From the NCBI GenBank assembly GCA_001725255.1, contig MEFV01000008.1, forward strand, positions 1 to 64,000: 64,000 bases of DNA. The letters run 5' to 3'. Shown here piece by piece: positions 35,506 to 45,180 of this stretch (position 1 is its first letter; each line of letters begins with the position of its first letter). A program made the translations under genes and the position numbers. The notes under the pieces were generated by a model that did not search any database, was not told where the DNA came from, and saw only the letters and a program-made list of their open reading frames with translations. The stretch is from Comamonas sp. SCN 67-35. GTDB lineage: Bacteria; Pseudomonadota; Gammaproteobacteria; Burkholderiales; Burkholderiaceae_C.

Positions 35506-36417
35506 ATGGCCGCCCCCGCCGCCCCGAGGCTGTCCGGCCATACCGTCGGCGAACTCATCGCGAGCGGCGCCGCGGCGCTGAAGGCCGCGGGCGTGCATTT
35601 CGGCCACGGCACCACCAACGCGCGCGACGAGTCCGCCTGGCTCGTCCTCTGGAGCCTGGGCCTGCCGCTCGACAGCCCGCTGGGCGACGAAGCAGATTCC
35701 ATAAAAAATAACGCTGTAACGCCCACCCAGCAAGCGAAGACAGCTCTGCTTTTCGAAGAACGCATCGCCAGCCGCAAACCCGCGGCCTACCTGACGCACG
35801 AAGCCTGGCTCGCCGGCGTGCCGTTCTACGTGGACGAGCGCGCCATCGTGCCGCGCAGCTTCATCGCCGAACTGATCGCAGACGCCAGCATCGACCCGTG
35901 GCTGAGCGAGCACACACATCAGGTGCTCGACCTGTGCACCGGCAACGGCAGCCTCGCCATCCTGGCCGCGATGGCCTGGCCCGAGGTCAGTGTCACGGGG
36001 GCTGATCTTTCGACGGACGCGCTCGCGGTGGCGCGCATCAACGTCGAGAAGCACGCGCTTGAACAACGCGTGCGGCTGCTGCAGTCCGACGGCCTGGCCG
36101 CCTGCCCCGGCCCCTGGGACCTGATCCTGTGCAATCCGCCCTACGTCAATGCGCACAGCATGGCGCTGCTGCCCCCCGAATACCAGGCCGAGCCGCAGCT
36201 GGCGCTCGCGGGCGGCAGCGACGGTATGGACTTCATCCGCCGCCTGCTGCGCGAGGCTCCCGGCCGCATGAGCGAGGACGCCGTGCTGGTGCTGGAGATC
36301 GGCCACGAGCGCGCGCACTTCGAAGCCGCGTTTCCCGAGCTGCCGGTCGTCTGGCTGGACACTAGCGCGGGCAGCGACCAGGTGCTGCTCATCACCCGCC
36401 AGGCGCTGCTGATCTGA
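35506..36417 (+). CDS. prmB: 50S ribosomal protein L3 N5-glutamine methyltransferase
   Basis: PrmB methylates a glutamine of ribosomal protein L3 using SAM. The 303 residues have an N-terminal helical domain, the SAM motif LDLCTGNGSLAILAA and the catalytic NPPY at residues 210-213. FYVDERAIVPRSFIAEL fits PrmB rather than PrmC. A repeat copy encodes residues 64-84 (about ADSIKNNAVTPTQQAKTALL), placed in the surface linker of the N-terminal domain where other PrmB proteins vary. The frame is intact. It is probably co-transcribed with fpr. Confidence 0.95.
   Translation: MAAPAAPRLSGHTVGELIASGAAALKAAGVHFGHGTTNARDESAWLVLWSLGLPLDSPLGDEADSIKNNAVTPTQQAKTALLFEERIASRKPAAYLTHEAWLAGVPFYVDERAIVPRSFIAELIADASIDPWLSEHTHQVLDLCTGNGSLAILAAMAWPEVSVTGADLSTDALAVARINVEKHALEQRVRLLQSDGLAACPGPWDLILCNPPYVNAHSMALLPPEYQAEPQLALAGGSDGMDFIRRLLREAPGRMSEDAVLVLEIGHERAHFEAAFPELPVVWLDTSAGSDQVLLITRQALLI
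35696..35757 (+). repeat. Dispersed repeat, copy C, inside prmB
   Basis: GATTCCATAAAAAATAACGC, then TGTAACGCCCACCCAGCAAG, then CGAAGACAGCTCTGCTTTTC align over the right half with the copy at 56000: CAGCAAGCG against CATCAAGCG and CAGCTCTGCTTTT against CAGCTCTACTTTT. This AT-rich island inside an otherwise GC-rich gene is read in frame. Confidence 0.7.
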
Positions 36418-36457
36418 ATTTCGTGGCCTGCGGGCAACTCCAGCCCTTTTTCATTTT

Positions 36458-36479
36458 TGTAGATTGTATAAAATCTACA
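36458..36479. promoter_or_regulatory. Palindromic operator of the hydroxyproline operon
   Basis: TGTAGATT-GTATAA-AATCTACA is a perfect 8-base inverted repeat with a 6-base spacer, 68 bases upstream of the first structural gene. The spacing and symmetry suit a GntR/FadR-type dimer, and the only regulator of the operon is the GntR protein encoded at its end. Confidence 0.65.
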
Positions 36480-36547
36480 TAATCAGTCCGATCTCAGGAC
36501 TGACCGCTCCGCTCACCACTGACGATTCACCGCCCCCAGGAGGCCCG

Positions 36548-37462
36548 ATGGACTTTTCCGACCTGCACGGCGTCTTCCCCGCCGTCACCACCAAATTCCA
36601 CGCCGACGAGCGCATCGACGCCGAGGGCACGGCGCGCCACCTCGACTTCCAGATCCGCAACGGCATTCACGGCGTCGTCACCTGCGGCTCGCTGGGCGAA
36701 GCGAGCACGCTCACACTGGAGGAAAAAGTCGAGGTTGCGCGCATCGCGCTCGACGCCAGCGGCAGGCGCGTGCCGGTGCTCGCCAACGTCTCGGAAACCA
36801 GCACTCGCGAGGCGCTGCGCTATGTGCAGCAGTGCCAGAAGATCGGCGTGCAGGGCTTCATGGTCATGCCCTCGGTCATATACGCGGCTGACTCGCGCGA
36901 GGCCATGGCCAACGTGCGCGCGATCGCCGAGGCCGCGCAGCTGCCCGTGATGGTCTACAACAACCCCATCGCCTACGCCGTGGACCTCAGGCCCGAGCAC
37001 ATGGCCGAGCTCGCCGATTGCAAGTGGCTCATGGCCATCAAGGAGAGCACGGGCAATGTGCGCCGCATCACCGATCTGCGCCGCGTCGTGGGCGAGCGCT
37101 ACAAGATTTTCATCGGCGTGGACGACCTCGCCTACGAGGCGCTGGCGCTGGGCGCGGACGGCCTGCTCGCGGGCGTGGGCTGCGCCTTCCCGCGCGAGAC
37201 CGTGGCGCTGTACGAGCTGATGAAGGCCGGGCAGTTCGCCGAGGCGCTCGCGCTCTACCAGTGGATGACGCCCATGCTGCATCTGGACGTCTCCACCAAG
37301 CTGGTGCAGAACCTCAAGCTCATCGACGTGCTCGCGGGCGTGGGCACCGAGCCCATGCGCCGCCCGCGCCTGCCGCTCGTTGGCCAAGAGCGCGAACAGG
37401 TGATCGCGGTCGTGCAGCAGGCCCTCAGGACGCGCCCGCAGAAGTACCGCTCGGTCATGTAA
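36548..37462 (+). CDS. DapA-family lyase, probable 1-pyrroline-4-hydroxy-2-carboxylate deaminase
   Basis: The 304-residue DHDPS/NAL-superfamily TIM barrel has the Schiff-base Lys165 in [23 protein letters not shown] and the [11 protein letters not shown] tyrosine segment. Dihydrodipicolinate synthase proper is less likely. In hydroxyproline operons this family deaminates pyrroline-4-hydroxy-2-carboxylate to 2-oxoglutarate semialdehyde (HypD/LhpC). Neighbours are a hydroxyproline-type epimerase and D-amino acid dehydrogenases, which supports that role. The ATG at 36548 follows AGGAGG (36539-36544). The palindrome at 36458 lies in its leader. Confidence 0.85.
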   Translation: MDFSDLHGVFPAVTTKFHADERIDAEGTARHLDFQIRNGIHGVVTCGSLGEASTLTLEEKVEVARIALDASGRRVPVLANVSETSTREALRYVQQCQKIGVQGFMVMPSVIYAADSREAMANVRAIAEAAQLPVMVYNNPIAYAVDLRPEHMAELADCKWLMAIKESTGNVRRITDLRRVVGERYKIFIGVDDLAYEALALGADGLLAGVGCAFPRETVALYELMKAGQFAEALALYQWMTPMLHLDVSTKLVQNLKLIDVLAGVGTEPMRRPRLPLVGQEREQVIAVVQQALRTRPQKYRSVM

Positions 37463-37493
37463 ATTGAAGTCAACACACACCAAGCGAGCCGTC

Positions 37494-38429
37494 ATGCGCC
37501 AAGTCCACATCATCGACAGCCACACCGGCGGCGAGCCCACGCGCCTCGTCGTGGACGGCTTCCCTGACCTCGGCACGGGCAACATGGCCGAGCGCCGCGC
37601 GCTGCTGGCGAGCGAGCACGACGCCTGGCGCCGCGCCACGGTGCTGGAGCCGCGCGGCAACGACGTCATCGTCGGCGCCCTGCTGTGCCAGCCGGTGGAC
37701 CCGCAGTGCGCGGCGGGCGTGATCTTCTTCAACAACGAGAGCTACCTGGGCATGTGCGGGCACGGCACCATCGGGCTCATCGCCTCGCTCGCGCACCTGG
37801 GGCGCATCGGCCCCGGCACGCACCGCATTGAAACCCCCGTGGGCGAGGTCACGACCACGCTGCACGAGGACGGTTCGGTGAGCGTGAGAAACGTCCCCGC
37901 CTACCGGCTGCTGGCCGATGTGCGCGTCAACCTGTCCGGCCACGGCACCGTGACGGGCGACGTCGCCTGGGGCGGCAACTGGTTCTACCTCGTGAGCGAC
38001 CACGGCCTGCGCGTGGCGGTCGACAACCTGGCCGAGCTCACGCGCTTTGCCGCGCTGGCCCGCGATGCGCTCGAAGCGGCGGGAATCCGCGGCGCCGACG
38101 GCGCGAAGATCGACCACGTTGAGCTCTTTGCCGACGACCCCGGGGCCGACAGCCGCAGCTTCGTGCTCTGCCCCGGCGGCGCGTACGACCGCTCGCCCTG
38201 CGGCACCGGCACCAGCGCCAAGCTCGCGTGCCTGGTCGCGCGCGGCCGGCTCGCCCCCGGCCAGGTCTGGCGCCAGGCGAGCGTGATCGGCAGCCAGTTC
38301 CAGGCGCACTACGAGATGCAGGGCGAGCAGCTCATCCCGACGATCCGCGGACGCGCCTGGGTCTGCGCCGAAAGCACGCTGCTGATCGACGACAGCGACC
38401 CGTTCGCCTGGGGCATCCCGGCGCGATGA
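37494..38429 (+). CDS. 4-hydroxyproline 2-epimerase
   Basis: The 311-residue proline-racemase-superfamily enzyme has both catalytic cysteines, Cys88 in [10 protein letters not shown] and Cys236 in [10 protein letters not shown]. The Cys/Cys pair separates epimerases/racemases from trans-3-hydroxyproline dehydratases. [18 protein letters not shown] is the typical start. It should turn trans-4-hydroxy-L-proline into cis-4-hydroxy-D-proline, feeding the dehydrogenase genes that follow. Its stop overlaps the next start (ATGA at 38426-38429). Proline racemase activity is a less likely alternative. Confidence 0.92.
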   Translation: MRQVHIIDSHTGGEPTRLVVDGFPDLGTGNMAERRALLASEHDAWRRATVLEPRGNDVIVGALLCQPVDPQCAAGVIFFNNESYLGMCGHGTIGLIASLAHLGRIGPGTHRIETPVGEVTTTLHEDGSVSVRNVPAYRLLADVRVNLSGHGTVTGDVAWGGNWFYLVSDHGLRVAVDNLAELTRFAALARDALEAAGIRGADGAKIDHVELFADDPGADSRSFVLCPGGAYDRSPCGTGTSAKLACLVARGRLAPGQVWRQASVIGSQFQAHYEMQGEQLIPTIRGRAWVCAESTLLIDDSDPFAWGIPAR

Positions 38430-39529
38430 TCGCGGACGTGCTCATCGTCGGCGCGGGCATCATCGGCGCTGCCTGCGCCGACGCACTCGCGGCGCAGGGG
38501 CTCCGGGTGCACATCGTCGATGCACGGCTGGCCGCCGCCACCAACGCCGGCATGGGCCACCTGCTGATCCTCGATGAGAACCCGGCGGAACTCGCGCTGT
38601 CGAGCCGCTCGATGCAGCTGTGGCGCCGCTGGCAGCCCGGGCTCGACGACGCCTGCGCCTGGACGAGCTGCGGCACGATCTGGATCGCCGCCAACGACGC
38701 CGAGGCAGCACTCGCCCGGCACAAGCAGGCCACGCTCGCGGCCGCCGGTATCGCCAGCGAATGGCTGGATGCCCCCATGCTCGCACGCACCGAACCCGCG
38801 CTGCGCACTGGCCTCGCGGGCGGCCTGCGCGTGCCGTCGGACGCGGCGGTCTACGCGCCGCGCGTCGCCTCGTGGCTGCTCGCGCGCCACCCCGGCCGCA
38901 TCACGCTCACACCCGCGCGGGTCACGCACCTGAACGACGACGCCAGCGTGCAGAGCAGCGCCGGGCACCTGCAGGCCGGGCAGGTGCTGCTGGCGGCAGG
39001 GCTGGGCAGCGCCGCGCTCTGCCCCGAGCTGCCGATCTTTGCCAAGAAGGGCCATCTCGTCATCACCGACCGCTATCCGGGTCAGGTGCGCCATCAGCTC
39101 GTCGAGCTCGGTTACATGGCAAGCGCCCACCAGGCCGAGGGCACATCGGTGGCCGTGAACATCCAGCCACGGCCCACGGGACAGCTGCTGATCGGCTCCA
39201 CACGCCAGTTCGGGCGCGAGGACACCGGGGTCGATCCGTCCCTTGTCGCCCGCCTGCTGCGCGCGGCGATGCAGACCCTGCCGGGCCTCGCGGGGGCGCG
39301 CGCGATCCGCACCTGGGCCGGCCTGCGCCCCGCCACAAGCGACGGTCTGCCCTTGATCGGCCGTCACCCCGGGCGCGAGCACCTGTGGATCGCGGCGGGT
39401 CACGAAGGCCACGGCGTCACCACCGCGCCGGCCACGGCCGAGTTGATCGCCGCGCTCATGACCGGCGACACGCCCGCGCTGGATGCGACGCCCTACCGCC
39501 CGCAGCGGCTGCTGCTTTCACACCCATGA
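38426..39529 (+). CDS. FAD-dependent oxidoreductase, probable D-hydroxyproline dehydrogenase DAO-type subunit
   Basis: The 367 residues form a DAO-family flavoprotein with [18 protein letters not shown] and a C-terminal [15 protein letters not shown]. DadA-like proteins of this kind oxidise cis-4-hydroxy-D-proline to the pyrroline. The gene is coupled to its neighbours by ATGA overlaps on both sides, which fixes it in the operon. It pairs with the iron-sulfur/flavin protein encoded next, as in heteromeric D-hydroxyproline dehydrogenases of pseudomonads. No signal peptide is seen, so it acts at the cytosolic side. Confidence 0.88.
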   Translation: MIADVLIVGAGIIGAACADALAAQGLRVHIVDARLAAATNAGMGHLLILDENPAELALSSRSMQLWRRWQPGLDDACAWTSCGTIWIAANDAEAALARHKQATLAAAGIASEWLDAPMLARTEPALRTGLAGGLRVPSDAAVYAPRVASWLLARHPGRITLTPARVTHLNDDASVQSSAGHLQAGQVLLAAGLGSAALCPELPIFAKKGHLVITDRYPGQVRHQLVELGYMASAHQAEGTSVAVNIQPRPTGQLLIGSTRQFGREDTGVDPSLVARLLRAAMQTLPGLAGARAIRTWAGLRPATSDGLPLIGRHPGREHLWIAAGHEGHGVTTAPATAELIAALMTGDTPALDATPYRPQRLLLSHP

Positions 39530-41103
39530 ACACCCCCGCCTCTGCCACGGAGCGCACCGTGCGCATCCAGATCGACGGCGCCCCCATGGACGTGCCGCGC
39601 GGCAGCACCATCGCCGCCGCGCTGGGCACAGGCACCGTACGGCGCTCGGTGAGCGGACAGCCCCGCGCGCCGCTGTGCGGCATGGGGGTCTGCCACGAAT
39701 GCCGGGTACAGGTGGGCGGCGTGCAGCAACTGGCGTGCATGACGCCCTGCGCCGAGGGGCAGGTGGTCGATACCCGTCCCGCGCGCCTGCGGGCCGTGCC
39801 CGCCACCGAAGCCTGCGACCGAAGCTGCGACCTGCTCGTGGTCGGCGCGGGGCCGGCCGGGCTGCAGGCGGCGCTCGCGGCCGCGCCCAGCGGCATGCGC
39901 ATCACGCTGCTCGACGACAACCCCACCCCCGGCGGGCAGGTCTGGCGCAGCGGCCCGCGCCACGCCATGCCCAGCCCCGCCCGGCGCCTGCTCGACGAGC
40001 TCGCGCACTTCTCCAACGTGACGCTGGTGACGGGCGCCAAGGTCGTGGGCCTGGCGGGAGAACGCGCGCTGCTGATCGAGACGCCAACGCAAAGCGGGGT
40101 ACAGCATTTTTCCCGGGCCATTCTGTGCACCGGCGCGCGCGAGCTGCTGCTGCCCTTCCCGGGCTGGACGCTGCCCGGCGTCACGGGCGCGGGCGGCCTG
40201 CAGGCGCTCATCAAGCAGGGACTGGACGTGCGCGGCCAGCGCATCGTCATCGCAGGCACCGGGCCTTTGCTGCTGGCTGCGGCCGCCACGGCACGCCGCT
40301 CTGGCGCCACCGTCTTGCGCGTGGCCGAGCAGGCCTCGTGGACCAGCGTGGCGCGCTTTTCCACGGCACTCTGGCGCTGGCCCGCCAAGGCGTGGCAGGC
40401 CGCCACCTTGCTCGACCCCGGCTTTCGACCGGGCAGCACGGTGACCGCGGCCCACGGCCGGGAGCGTCTGCAAGCCGTCACCCTGCGCAGCGGCGGTCGC
40501 GAGCACCGGGTGGACTGCGAGCGCCTGGCCTGCAGCTTCGGGCTCGTGCCGCGCACGCAGCTCGCGCAGTTGCTCGGCTGCGCGCTCGATGCGGACGGCG
40601 CCATCGTCGTCGATGCCGCGCAGCAGACCAGCGTCACGGGCATTTACGCCGCAGGCGAATGCACCGGCATCGGCGGCAGCGAACGCGCCCAGCTGCAGGG
40701 CAGGATCGCCGGGCGCTGCGCCACGGGCGCCGCAGTGACGCCGCCCCTTGCGCGCGAGCTGGCGCACTGGAGCCGTTTTGCCGCCCTCGCGGGCGAGCGC
40801 TTCGTCCTGGGCGGGGCCGTCACCCGGCTGGCCGACGCCGACACACTCATCTGCCGCTGCGAGGACGTCACGCTTCAGGAACTTGCGGGCTGCGAGAACT
40901 GGGTGCAGGCCAAGCTGCACACGCGCTGCGGCATGGGTTCGTGCCAGGGCCGCATCTGCGGGCAAGCGGCGCGCACACTCTGGGGCTGGACGCCCACGGC
41001 ACCCCGGCAACCGAGCGAGCCGGCGCGCATCGCCACGCTGGCCCAGGAGCCGCACGACCTCCATACCCGCCACACGCGCCCGGCAGCGCCCCTTTCGCAA
41101 TGA
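39526..41103 (+). CDS. Two-cluster iron-sulfur flavoprotein, fused D-hydroxyproline dehydrogenase subunits
   Basis: The 525-residue protein has an N-terminal 2Fe-2S ferredoxin-like domain (Cys51, Cys56, Cys59, Cys71, with LCGMGVCHECRV), an FAD/NAD-binding Rossmann core (LLVVGAGPAGLQAAL near residue 105, then ALIKQGLDVRGQ and GIYAAGECTGIGG), and a C-terminal BFD-like cluster (ICRCEDVT and CGMGSCQGRIC). In pseudomonads these are separate small and large subunits of the D-hydroxyproline dehydrogenase. Here the ferredoxin-like domain is fused to the large subunit. Start and stop overlap the neighbours (ATGA at both ends). Confidence 0.87.
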   Translation: MNTPASATERTVRIQIDGAPMDVPRGSTIAAALGTGTVRRSVSGQPRAPLCGMGVCHECRVQVGGVQQLACMTPCAEGQVVDTRPARLRAVPATEACDRSCDLLVVGAGPAGLQAALAAAPSGMRITLLDDNPTPGGQVWRSGPRHAMPSPARRLLDELAHFSNVTLVTGAKVVGLAGERALLIETPTQSGVQHFSRAILCTGARELLLPFPGWTLPGVTGAGGLQALIKQGLDVRGQRIVIAGTGPLLLAAAATARRSGATVLRVAEQASWTSVARFSTALWRWPAKAWQAATLLDPGFRPGSTVTAAHGRERLQAVTLRSGGREHRVDCERLACSFGLVPRTQLAQLLGCALDADGAIVVDAAQQTSVTGIYAAGECTGIGGSERAQLQGRIAGRCATGAAVTPPLARELAHWSRFAALAGERFVLGGAVTRLADADTLICRCEDVTLQELAGCENWVQAKLHTRCGMGSCQGRICGQAARTLWGWTPTAPRQPSEPARIATLAQEPHDLHTRHTRPAAPLSQ

Positions 41104-41789
41104 CCATGAAAGCCAGATTCGAGCACCGCACCTTGTCCGCCGCCATTGCCGAGCATCTGCGGCAGGAGATCCTCGATGGCCAGCACGCGGCCGGCACGCA
41201 GTTGCGCCAGGACGCGCTGGCCGAGCGCTTTCAGGTCAGCCGCATCCCCGTGCGCGAGGCGCTGTTCCAGCTCGAAGCCGAGGGCCTGCTGCGCATGGAG
41301 CCGCACCGCGGCGCCATCGTCTCCTCGTTCTCGGTCGAGGAAATCGGCGACATCTTCGATCTGCGCGCGCTGCTCGAACCGCGCCTGCTGGCGGCGTCGC
41401 TGCCGAACATGAGCGACGCCGACCTGGCCCAGGTGGCCGGCCTCGACGCCGAGTTCGCGCAGGCCGTGCAGGCGAGCGACATGGCGCGCTGGGGCGAACT
41501 CAACGCGCAGTTCCACATGAGCCTGTACCGCCACGCGCCGCAGCCGCGCACGCTGTCCATCGTCGCGGCGCTGCTGCAATCGAGCGAGCGCTTCACGCGC
41601 CTGCAGATGAACCGCCAGGATGCGATGGCCCGCGCACGCGAAGAACACCACGAACTGCTCGCGCTGTGCCGTCGGCGCCAATCCGAACAGGCGTGCGCGC
41701 ATCTCGTGGCGCACATCCAGCAGGTGCGCCGCGACCTGCTGCAACTGCTCGCGCCTCACGCCGGCGCTCCATCGGCCCAGCGCGGCTGA
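41100..41789 (+). CDS. GntR family (FadR/VanR-type) transcriptional regulator
   Basis: The 229-residue regulator has an N-terminal winged helix (LSAAIAEHLRQEILDGQ and LAERFQVSRIPVREALFQLEAEGLL) and a C-terminal FCD ligand-binding domain with metal-type histidines (NAQFHMSLYRHAP and REEHHELLA). It is the last gene of the hydroxyproline operon, coupled by ATGA to the dehydrogenase gene, and is the obvious candidate to bind the palindrome at 36458. It converges with the nos operon, whose last gene ends 7 bases away. A second in-frame ATG at 41106 is possible. Confidence 0.93.
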   Translation: MTMKARFEHRTLSAAIAEHLRQEILDGQHAAGTQLRQDALAERFQVSRIPVREALFQLEAEGLLRMEPHRGAIVSSFSVEEIGDIFDLRALLEPRLLAASLPNMSDADLAQVAGLDAEFAQAVQASDMARWGELNAQFHMSLYRHAPQPRTLSIVAALLQSSERFTRLQMNRQDAMARAREEHHELLALCRRRQSEQACAHLVAHIQQVRRDLLQLLAPHAGAPSAQRG

Positions 41790-41796
41790 GCCTGCG

Positions 41797-42804
41797 CTAC
41801 GCCAATCGCCGAAGACCGCTGGCGCCGTGCGCCAGTGCCCAGACGCGCGCGTCCTCGCGGGCCGCGACACGGCGGATGGCCTGCGCGTCCATCAGGCAGA
41901 ACGCGGTGGAGAGCGCATCGGCCGTGGTGGCGCTCGCGGCCTGCACCGAGACGCTGCGCCAGCGCGTGGCGGACAGCCCCGTGCGCGGATCGAAGATGTG
42001 GTTCAGGCCGCTGCGCGCGTCGAGCACCGTCCCCGAGCCCGACGAGGTGCTGACGGCGCCCGCGCGCAGCGCCAGCGTCTCCAGCGGCGTGCGCGCCTCA
42101 TCGTCTCCCGCCAGGCCCACGCGCCACGGCTTGGCCTGCGGGGGCGCGAGCGCCCGCACCTCGCCCATGTCCACGAGCACGTGATCGAGCCCCGCGTCGC
42201 GCAGAGCATCGGTCACGCGGTCGGTGATGTAGCCCTGGGCAATGCCGTTCAACGTCAGCCGCATGCCGGGACGCCCCAGCCGGATGTCGCCGCCATCGAG
42301 GTGCACGTCGCGCCAGTCCACACGCGCGAGCACCGCCTGCAGAGACCGCCCGCGCGGTATGGGTCGGCCTGCGCCGATGGCGCTGGCATAAAGCTCCCAC
42401 AAGGGCTGCACCGTCGGATCGAACGCACCGCCGGTGGCGGCGCAAAATTGCAGCGTCGTGGCCAGCAGCCGCGTCAGATCACCTGGCGCATCGCGCAGGA
42501 TGCCCGCGTCATTGAGCCGCACCAGCGCGCTGTCGTCACGGTAGAGGCTGAACACCTGCTCCAGCCGCTGCACTTCGGCCACGGCCTGCTGCACCAGCTG
42601 CTCGGCCAGCTTGCGGTCGGGATGCACGATGCGCAGCTGCGCGTCCGCGCCCAGCGCCACGCCCTGCCAGGTCGTCACCGGCGGGGTGACTGCCCCAGCC
42701 TCGGCCCGATGCAGCAGCCCTGGGGCGGCGGCGGCGGCGCTGACCGCCGCCACGATACCGATGCAACGCCTGCGCGTGGTGCCCGTTGCGTGTGCGTGGG
42801 TCAT
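41797..42804 (-). CDS. nosX: FAD:protein FMN transferase, NosX-type
   Basis: The 335-residue ApbE-family protein attaches FMN to a threonine in partner proteins such as NosR in the periplasm. A twin-arginine-like start (TTRRRCIGIVAAV) provides export. The core motifs AFDPTVQPLWELY, TLNGIAQGYITDRV and the C-terminal DALSTAFCLMD are present. It is the last gene of the nos operon, coupled to nosL by ATGA. Flavinylation of NosR is the expected job. Confidence 0.93.
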   Translation of the reverse strand: MTHAHATGTTRRRCIGIVAAVSAAAAAPGLLHRAEAGAVTPPVTTWQGVALGADAQLRIVHPDRKLAEQLVQQAVAEVQRLEQVFSLYRDDSALVRLNDAGILRDAPGDLTRLLATTLQFCAATGGAFDPTVQPLWELYASAIGAGRPIPRGRSLQAVLARVDWRDVHLDGGDIRLGRPGMRLTLNGIAQGYITDRVTDALRDAGLDHVLVDMGEVRALAPPQAKPWRVGLAGDDEARTPLETLALRAGAVSTSSGSGTVLDARSGLNHIFDPRTGLSATRWRSVSVQAASATTADALSTAFCLMDAQAIRRVAAREDARVWALAHGASGLRRLA

Positions 42805-43415
42805 GACGAAGTCCCTCCCGTGGATGCGCCATCGCCGGCGGGCAGCGCGCCGCTGCCCGCGCTCACGAACGCCTGCGGCATGGTGGCGAACGTCACCACC
42901 GTGCCTCCATGGCGCACGCGGTAGGCCTCGGCATCGGCCTGCGTGGCGAAGGGCATGGCGTCATCGGCCGCGGGGAAGTCCTGTGCGCCGCTGCCGATCA
43001 CATACCAGGCCGAACGCGCGTCGATCCAGGCCTCGGGCGGAAAACTCCCGTCGGCCCGCCTGCGGCCCATGTCCTGCACATAGACCCCGGTGACCGCCTT
43101 GGGCTCGTCGGGCGCAGCGAGAAAGGAAAAGATTTCGCGGATGCTGGTGAACCACAAGGGCGCCGCGACGTCGCGCACCCGCACCTGCCCCTTGGGGCCG
43201 ACGTGTTCCGTGAGGAACATGCCGCAGTAGTGCCCCCTGGCATCGGCCGGCACGTCGAGCACCGGCGAAGCGGGCGCCTGCGCCACCACGCTCTCGTTCT
43301 TGCACGCGGTGAGCAAGGCGATGGTGATCAGCATCACGGCGGCCAGAGGCAGGCGCCATGGCCACGTGAATGGCCCGTGGAACGAGTGAAGGCGGTGCAG
43401 GCAGGGGGTGTTCAT
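42801..43415 (-). CDS. nosL: NosL, periplasmic copper-binding lipoprotein of the nos operon
   Basis: NosL supplies copper to nitrous oxide reductase. The 204-residue product has an N-terminal signal with lipobox LLTACK (Cys at about residue 38) and the metal-site segment GHYCGMFLTEHVGPKGQ, followed by the WYVIGSGAQDFP region. The start at 43415 gives a normal leader; the open frame reaches 43478 without need. It lies 5 bases after nosY. Confidence 0.93.
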   Translation of the reverse strand: MNTPCLHRLHSFHGPFTWPWRLPLAAVMLITIALLTACKNESVVAQAPASPVLDVPADARGHYCGMFLTEHVGPKGQVRVRDVAAPLWFTSIREIFSFLAAPDEPKAVTGVYVQDMGRRRADGSFPPEAWIDARSAWYVIGSGAQDFPAADDAMPFATQADAEAYRVRHGGTVVTFATMPQAFVSAGSGALPAGDGASTGGTSS

Positions 43416-43420
43416 GATGG

Positions 43421-44251
43421 TCACAGGGATTTGCGTTGAAACACGGCCACGGCCAGCGTGAAGGGCAGCGCGACCCACGCGAGCTGCGCAAGCAGCAGCA
43501 CGGCGAACGGCAGCTCCACCTGCTCGGCCAGGCCCGCCACGCCGGCGAACATGGCCACGTTCTCATGCCCGGTGAGGTTGAGCAGGCGGTAGACGTCGGT
43601 GGGATTGAACATCAGCACGGCGTTGAGAGCGGACGGGGTCAGGACGCGCCCCTGATCCGCCACGAGCACGCCGAGCAGGGCCATGTCGAAGATGACGACG
43701 AGCAGCAACCACACGCCGATGGCCAGGCCCGCGGCCGTGGCGCGTTCGCGCACCAGCGCGCTCAGCAGGTAGCCGATGGCCAGAAAGCACGCGCCCAGCA
43801 GCACGCTGGCGCCGATCAGGAGCACGAACGGCCCCCAGGCGGCCAGCTCGATACCGTCGTGCGCCAGCTGCAGCGTGACGCCCGCGAAGCCAAATCCCAG
43901 GGTCGTCGCGACCGCGAGGATGACGAGGTGGCCGAGGAACTTGCCGGCCAGCACCTGCCAGCGCTTCACCGGGTAGCTCAGCAGCAGCATCATGGTGCCG
44001 CGCTCGACCTCGCCGACCAGCGAGTCGTAGGCGAGCAGCAGCGCGATCAGGGGCACGAGAAAGATCGAGAGACTCGAAAGGCTCACCACGGTCACGGTGA
44101 GCGGATCGACCTTGACGTTGCCCGTGGGCGCGCTGCCCAGAAACCCCAGCGCCAGCGCCAGCGCCGCCAGCAGCAGCGTGACCGCCAGCACCCAGCGGTT
44201 GCGCAGGCCGTCGCGCAGTTCCTTGCCGAGGATGATGAGGATGGCGTTCAT
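43421..44251 (-). CDS. nosY: NosY, ABC transporter permease for NosZ maturation
   Basis: The 276-residue membrane protein has six predicted helices and starts MNAILIILGKELRDGLRNRW. GEVERGTMMLLLSYPVKRWQ is the typical coupling region of ABC-2-type permeases. With NosF and NosD it delivers copper/sulfur to the CuZ centre. Its ATG overlaps the nosF stop (ATGA at 44248-44251). Confidence 0.93.
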   Translation of the reverse strand: MNAILIILGKELRDGLRNRWVLAVTLLLAALALALGFLGSAPTGNVKVDPLTVTVVSLSSLSIFLVPLIALLLAYDSLVGEVERGTMMLLLSYPVKRWQVLAGKFLGHLVILAVATTLGFGFAGVTLQLAHDGIELAAWGPFVLLIGASVLLGACFLAIGYLLSALVRERATAAGLAIGVWLLLVVIFDMALLGVLVADQGRVLTPSALNAVLMFNPTDVYRLLNLTGHENVAMFAGVAGLAEQVELPFAVLLLAQLAWVALPFTLAVAVFQRKSL

Positions 44252-45180
44252 ACGGCTTTTTCCTCCCGCGAGAGCATGTGCGCGTAGATCTCGTCCAGAC
44301 TCGGGCTGAAGACTTCGATATCCGTCACGCCGGGCAGGCACTGGGCGGCCTGCAGGGTGGCCAGCTTGTCGGCGGCGGTGCAGCAGCGCTCGTGACGGTA
44401 GGCATCGATGCGCTGCCAGCCGGTCTGTTCGCCCGCGGCGGCATCGAGCGTGACGCGCACGCGCACCGGCAAGGCGCTGTGGCGCTGCAGCTCGGCGAGC
44501 GTGCCATCGGCGATCTTGTGCCCATGGCGCAGCACGACCACGCGGTCGGCATGGCGTTCGAGCTCGGCCAGGGCATGCGTGCTCAGCAGAATGGCCACGC
44601 CCCGGGCCCGCAGTTCCTCGACGATCTCGTAGAACAGTCCGCGCGAGGCCGGGTCGAGCCCGCTCGTGGGCTCATCGAGCAGCATCAGGCGCGGCTCGCC
44701 CAGCAGCGCCTGAGCGAGCGCCAGGCGCTGGCGCATGCCCTTGCTGTAGCCGCCCACGCGCCGACCCGCCGCATCGCCGATGCCGACGCGCTCCAGCAAC
44801 GCGGCGTTGCCCGCCGTGGACACCCCCTTGAGCCGGGCGTAGAAGGCCAGCGTCTCCGCGCCCGTGAGCGCTGGATAGAGCGCCACCGTCTCGGGCAGGT
44901 AGCCGATGGCGCGGCGCGCCTGCGCCGCGGCGCGGCTGGTGGGCGTGCAGCCCAGCACCTGCACCCGCCCCGCATCGGGCTCGATCAGACCGAGCAGCAG
45001 CTTGATCAGCGTGCTCTTGCCCGCGCCGTTGTGGCCCACGAGCACCGTGCAGCTGCCGGGAGCGAGGGCAAGGCTCACATCATCGAGCGCGCGCAAGCGG
45101 CCATAGGTCTTGCCGACGTGCTCGATCTGAACCACGGTCTCGCCCGTGGCCACGTTGAAAATGGATGGGCGCACGCTCAT
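44248..45180 (-). CDS. nosF: NosF, ABC transporter ATPase for NosZ maturation
   Basis: This 310-residue ATPase has Walker A GHNGAGKSTLIK, signature GYSKGMRQRLALAQAL and Walker B LMLLDEPTSGLD, plus a C-terminal extension of about 80 residues. It powers the NosDFY complex at the inner membrane. It overlaps nosD and nosY by four bases each, showing a translationally coupled set. Confidence 0.95.
   Translation of the reverse strand: MSVRPSIFNVATGETVVQIEHVGKTYGRLRALDDVSLALAPGSCTVLVGHNGAGKSTLIKLLLGLIEPDAGRVQVLGCTPTSRAAAQARRAIGYLPETVALYPALTGAETLAFYARLKGVSTAGNAALLERVGIGDAAGRRVGGYSKGMRQRLALAQALLGEPRLMLLDEPTSGLDPASRGLFYEIVEELRARGVAILLSTHALAELERHADRVVVLRHGHKIADGTLAELQRHSALPVRVRVTLDAAAGEQTGWQRIDAYRHERCCTAADKLATLQAAQCLPGVTDIEVFSPSLDEIYAHMLSREEKAV

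Noticed and set aside
36548..37462. Naming the TIM-barrel gene dapA (lysine pathway)
   Set aside because: Operon context with epimerase and D-hydroxyproline dehydrogenases and the GntR regulator favours the hydroxyproline deaminase; family resemblance alone does not identify dapA.
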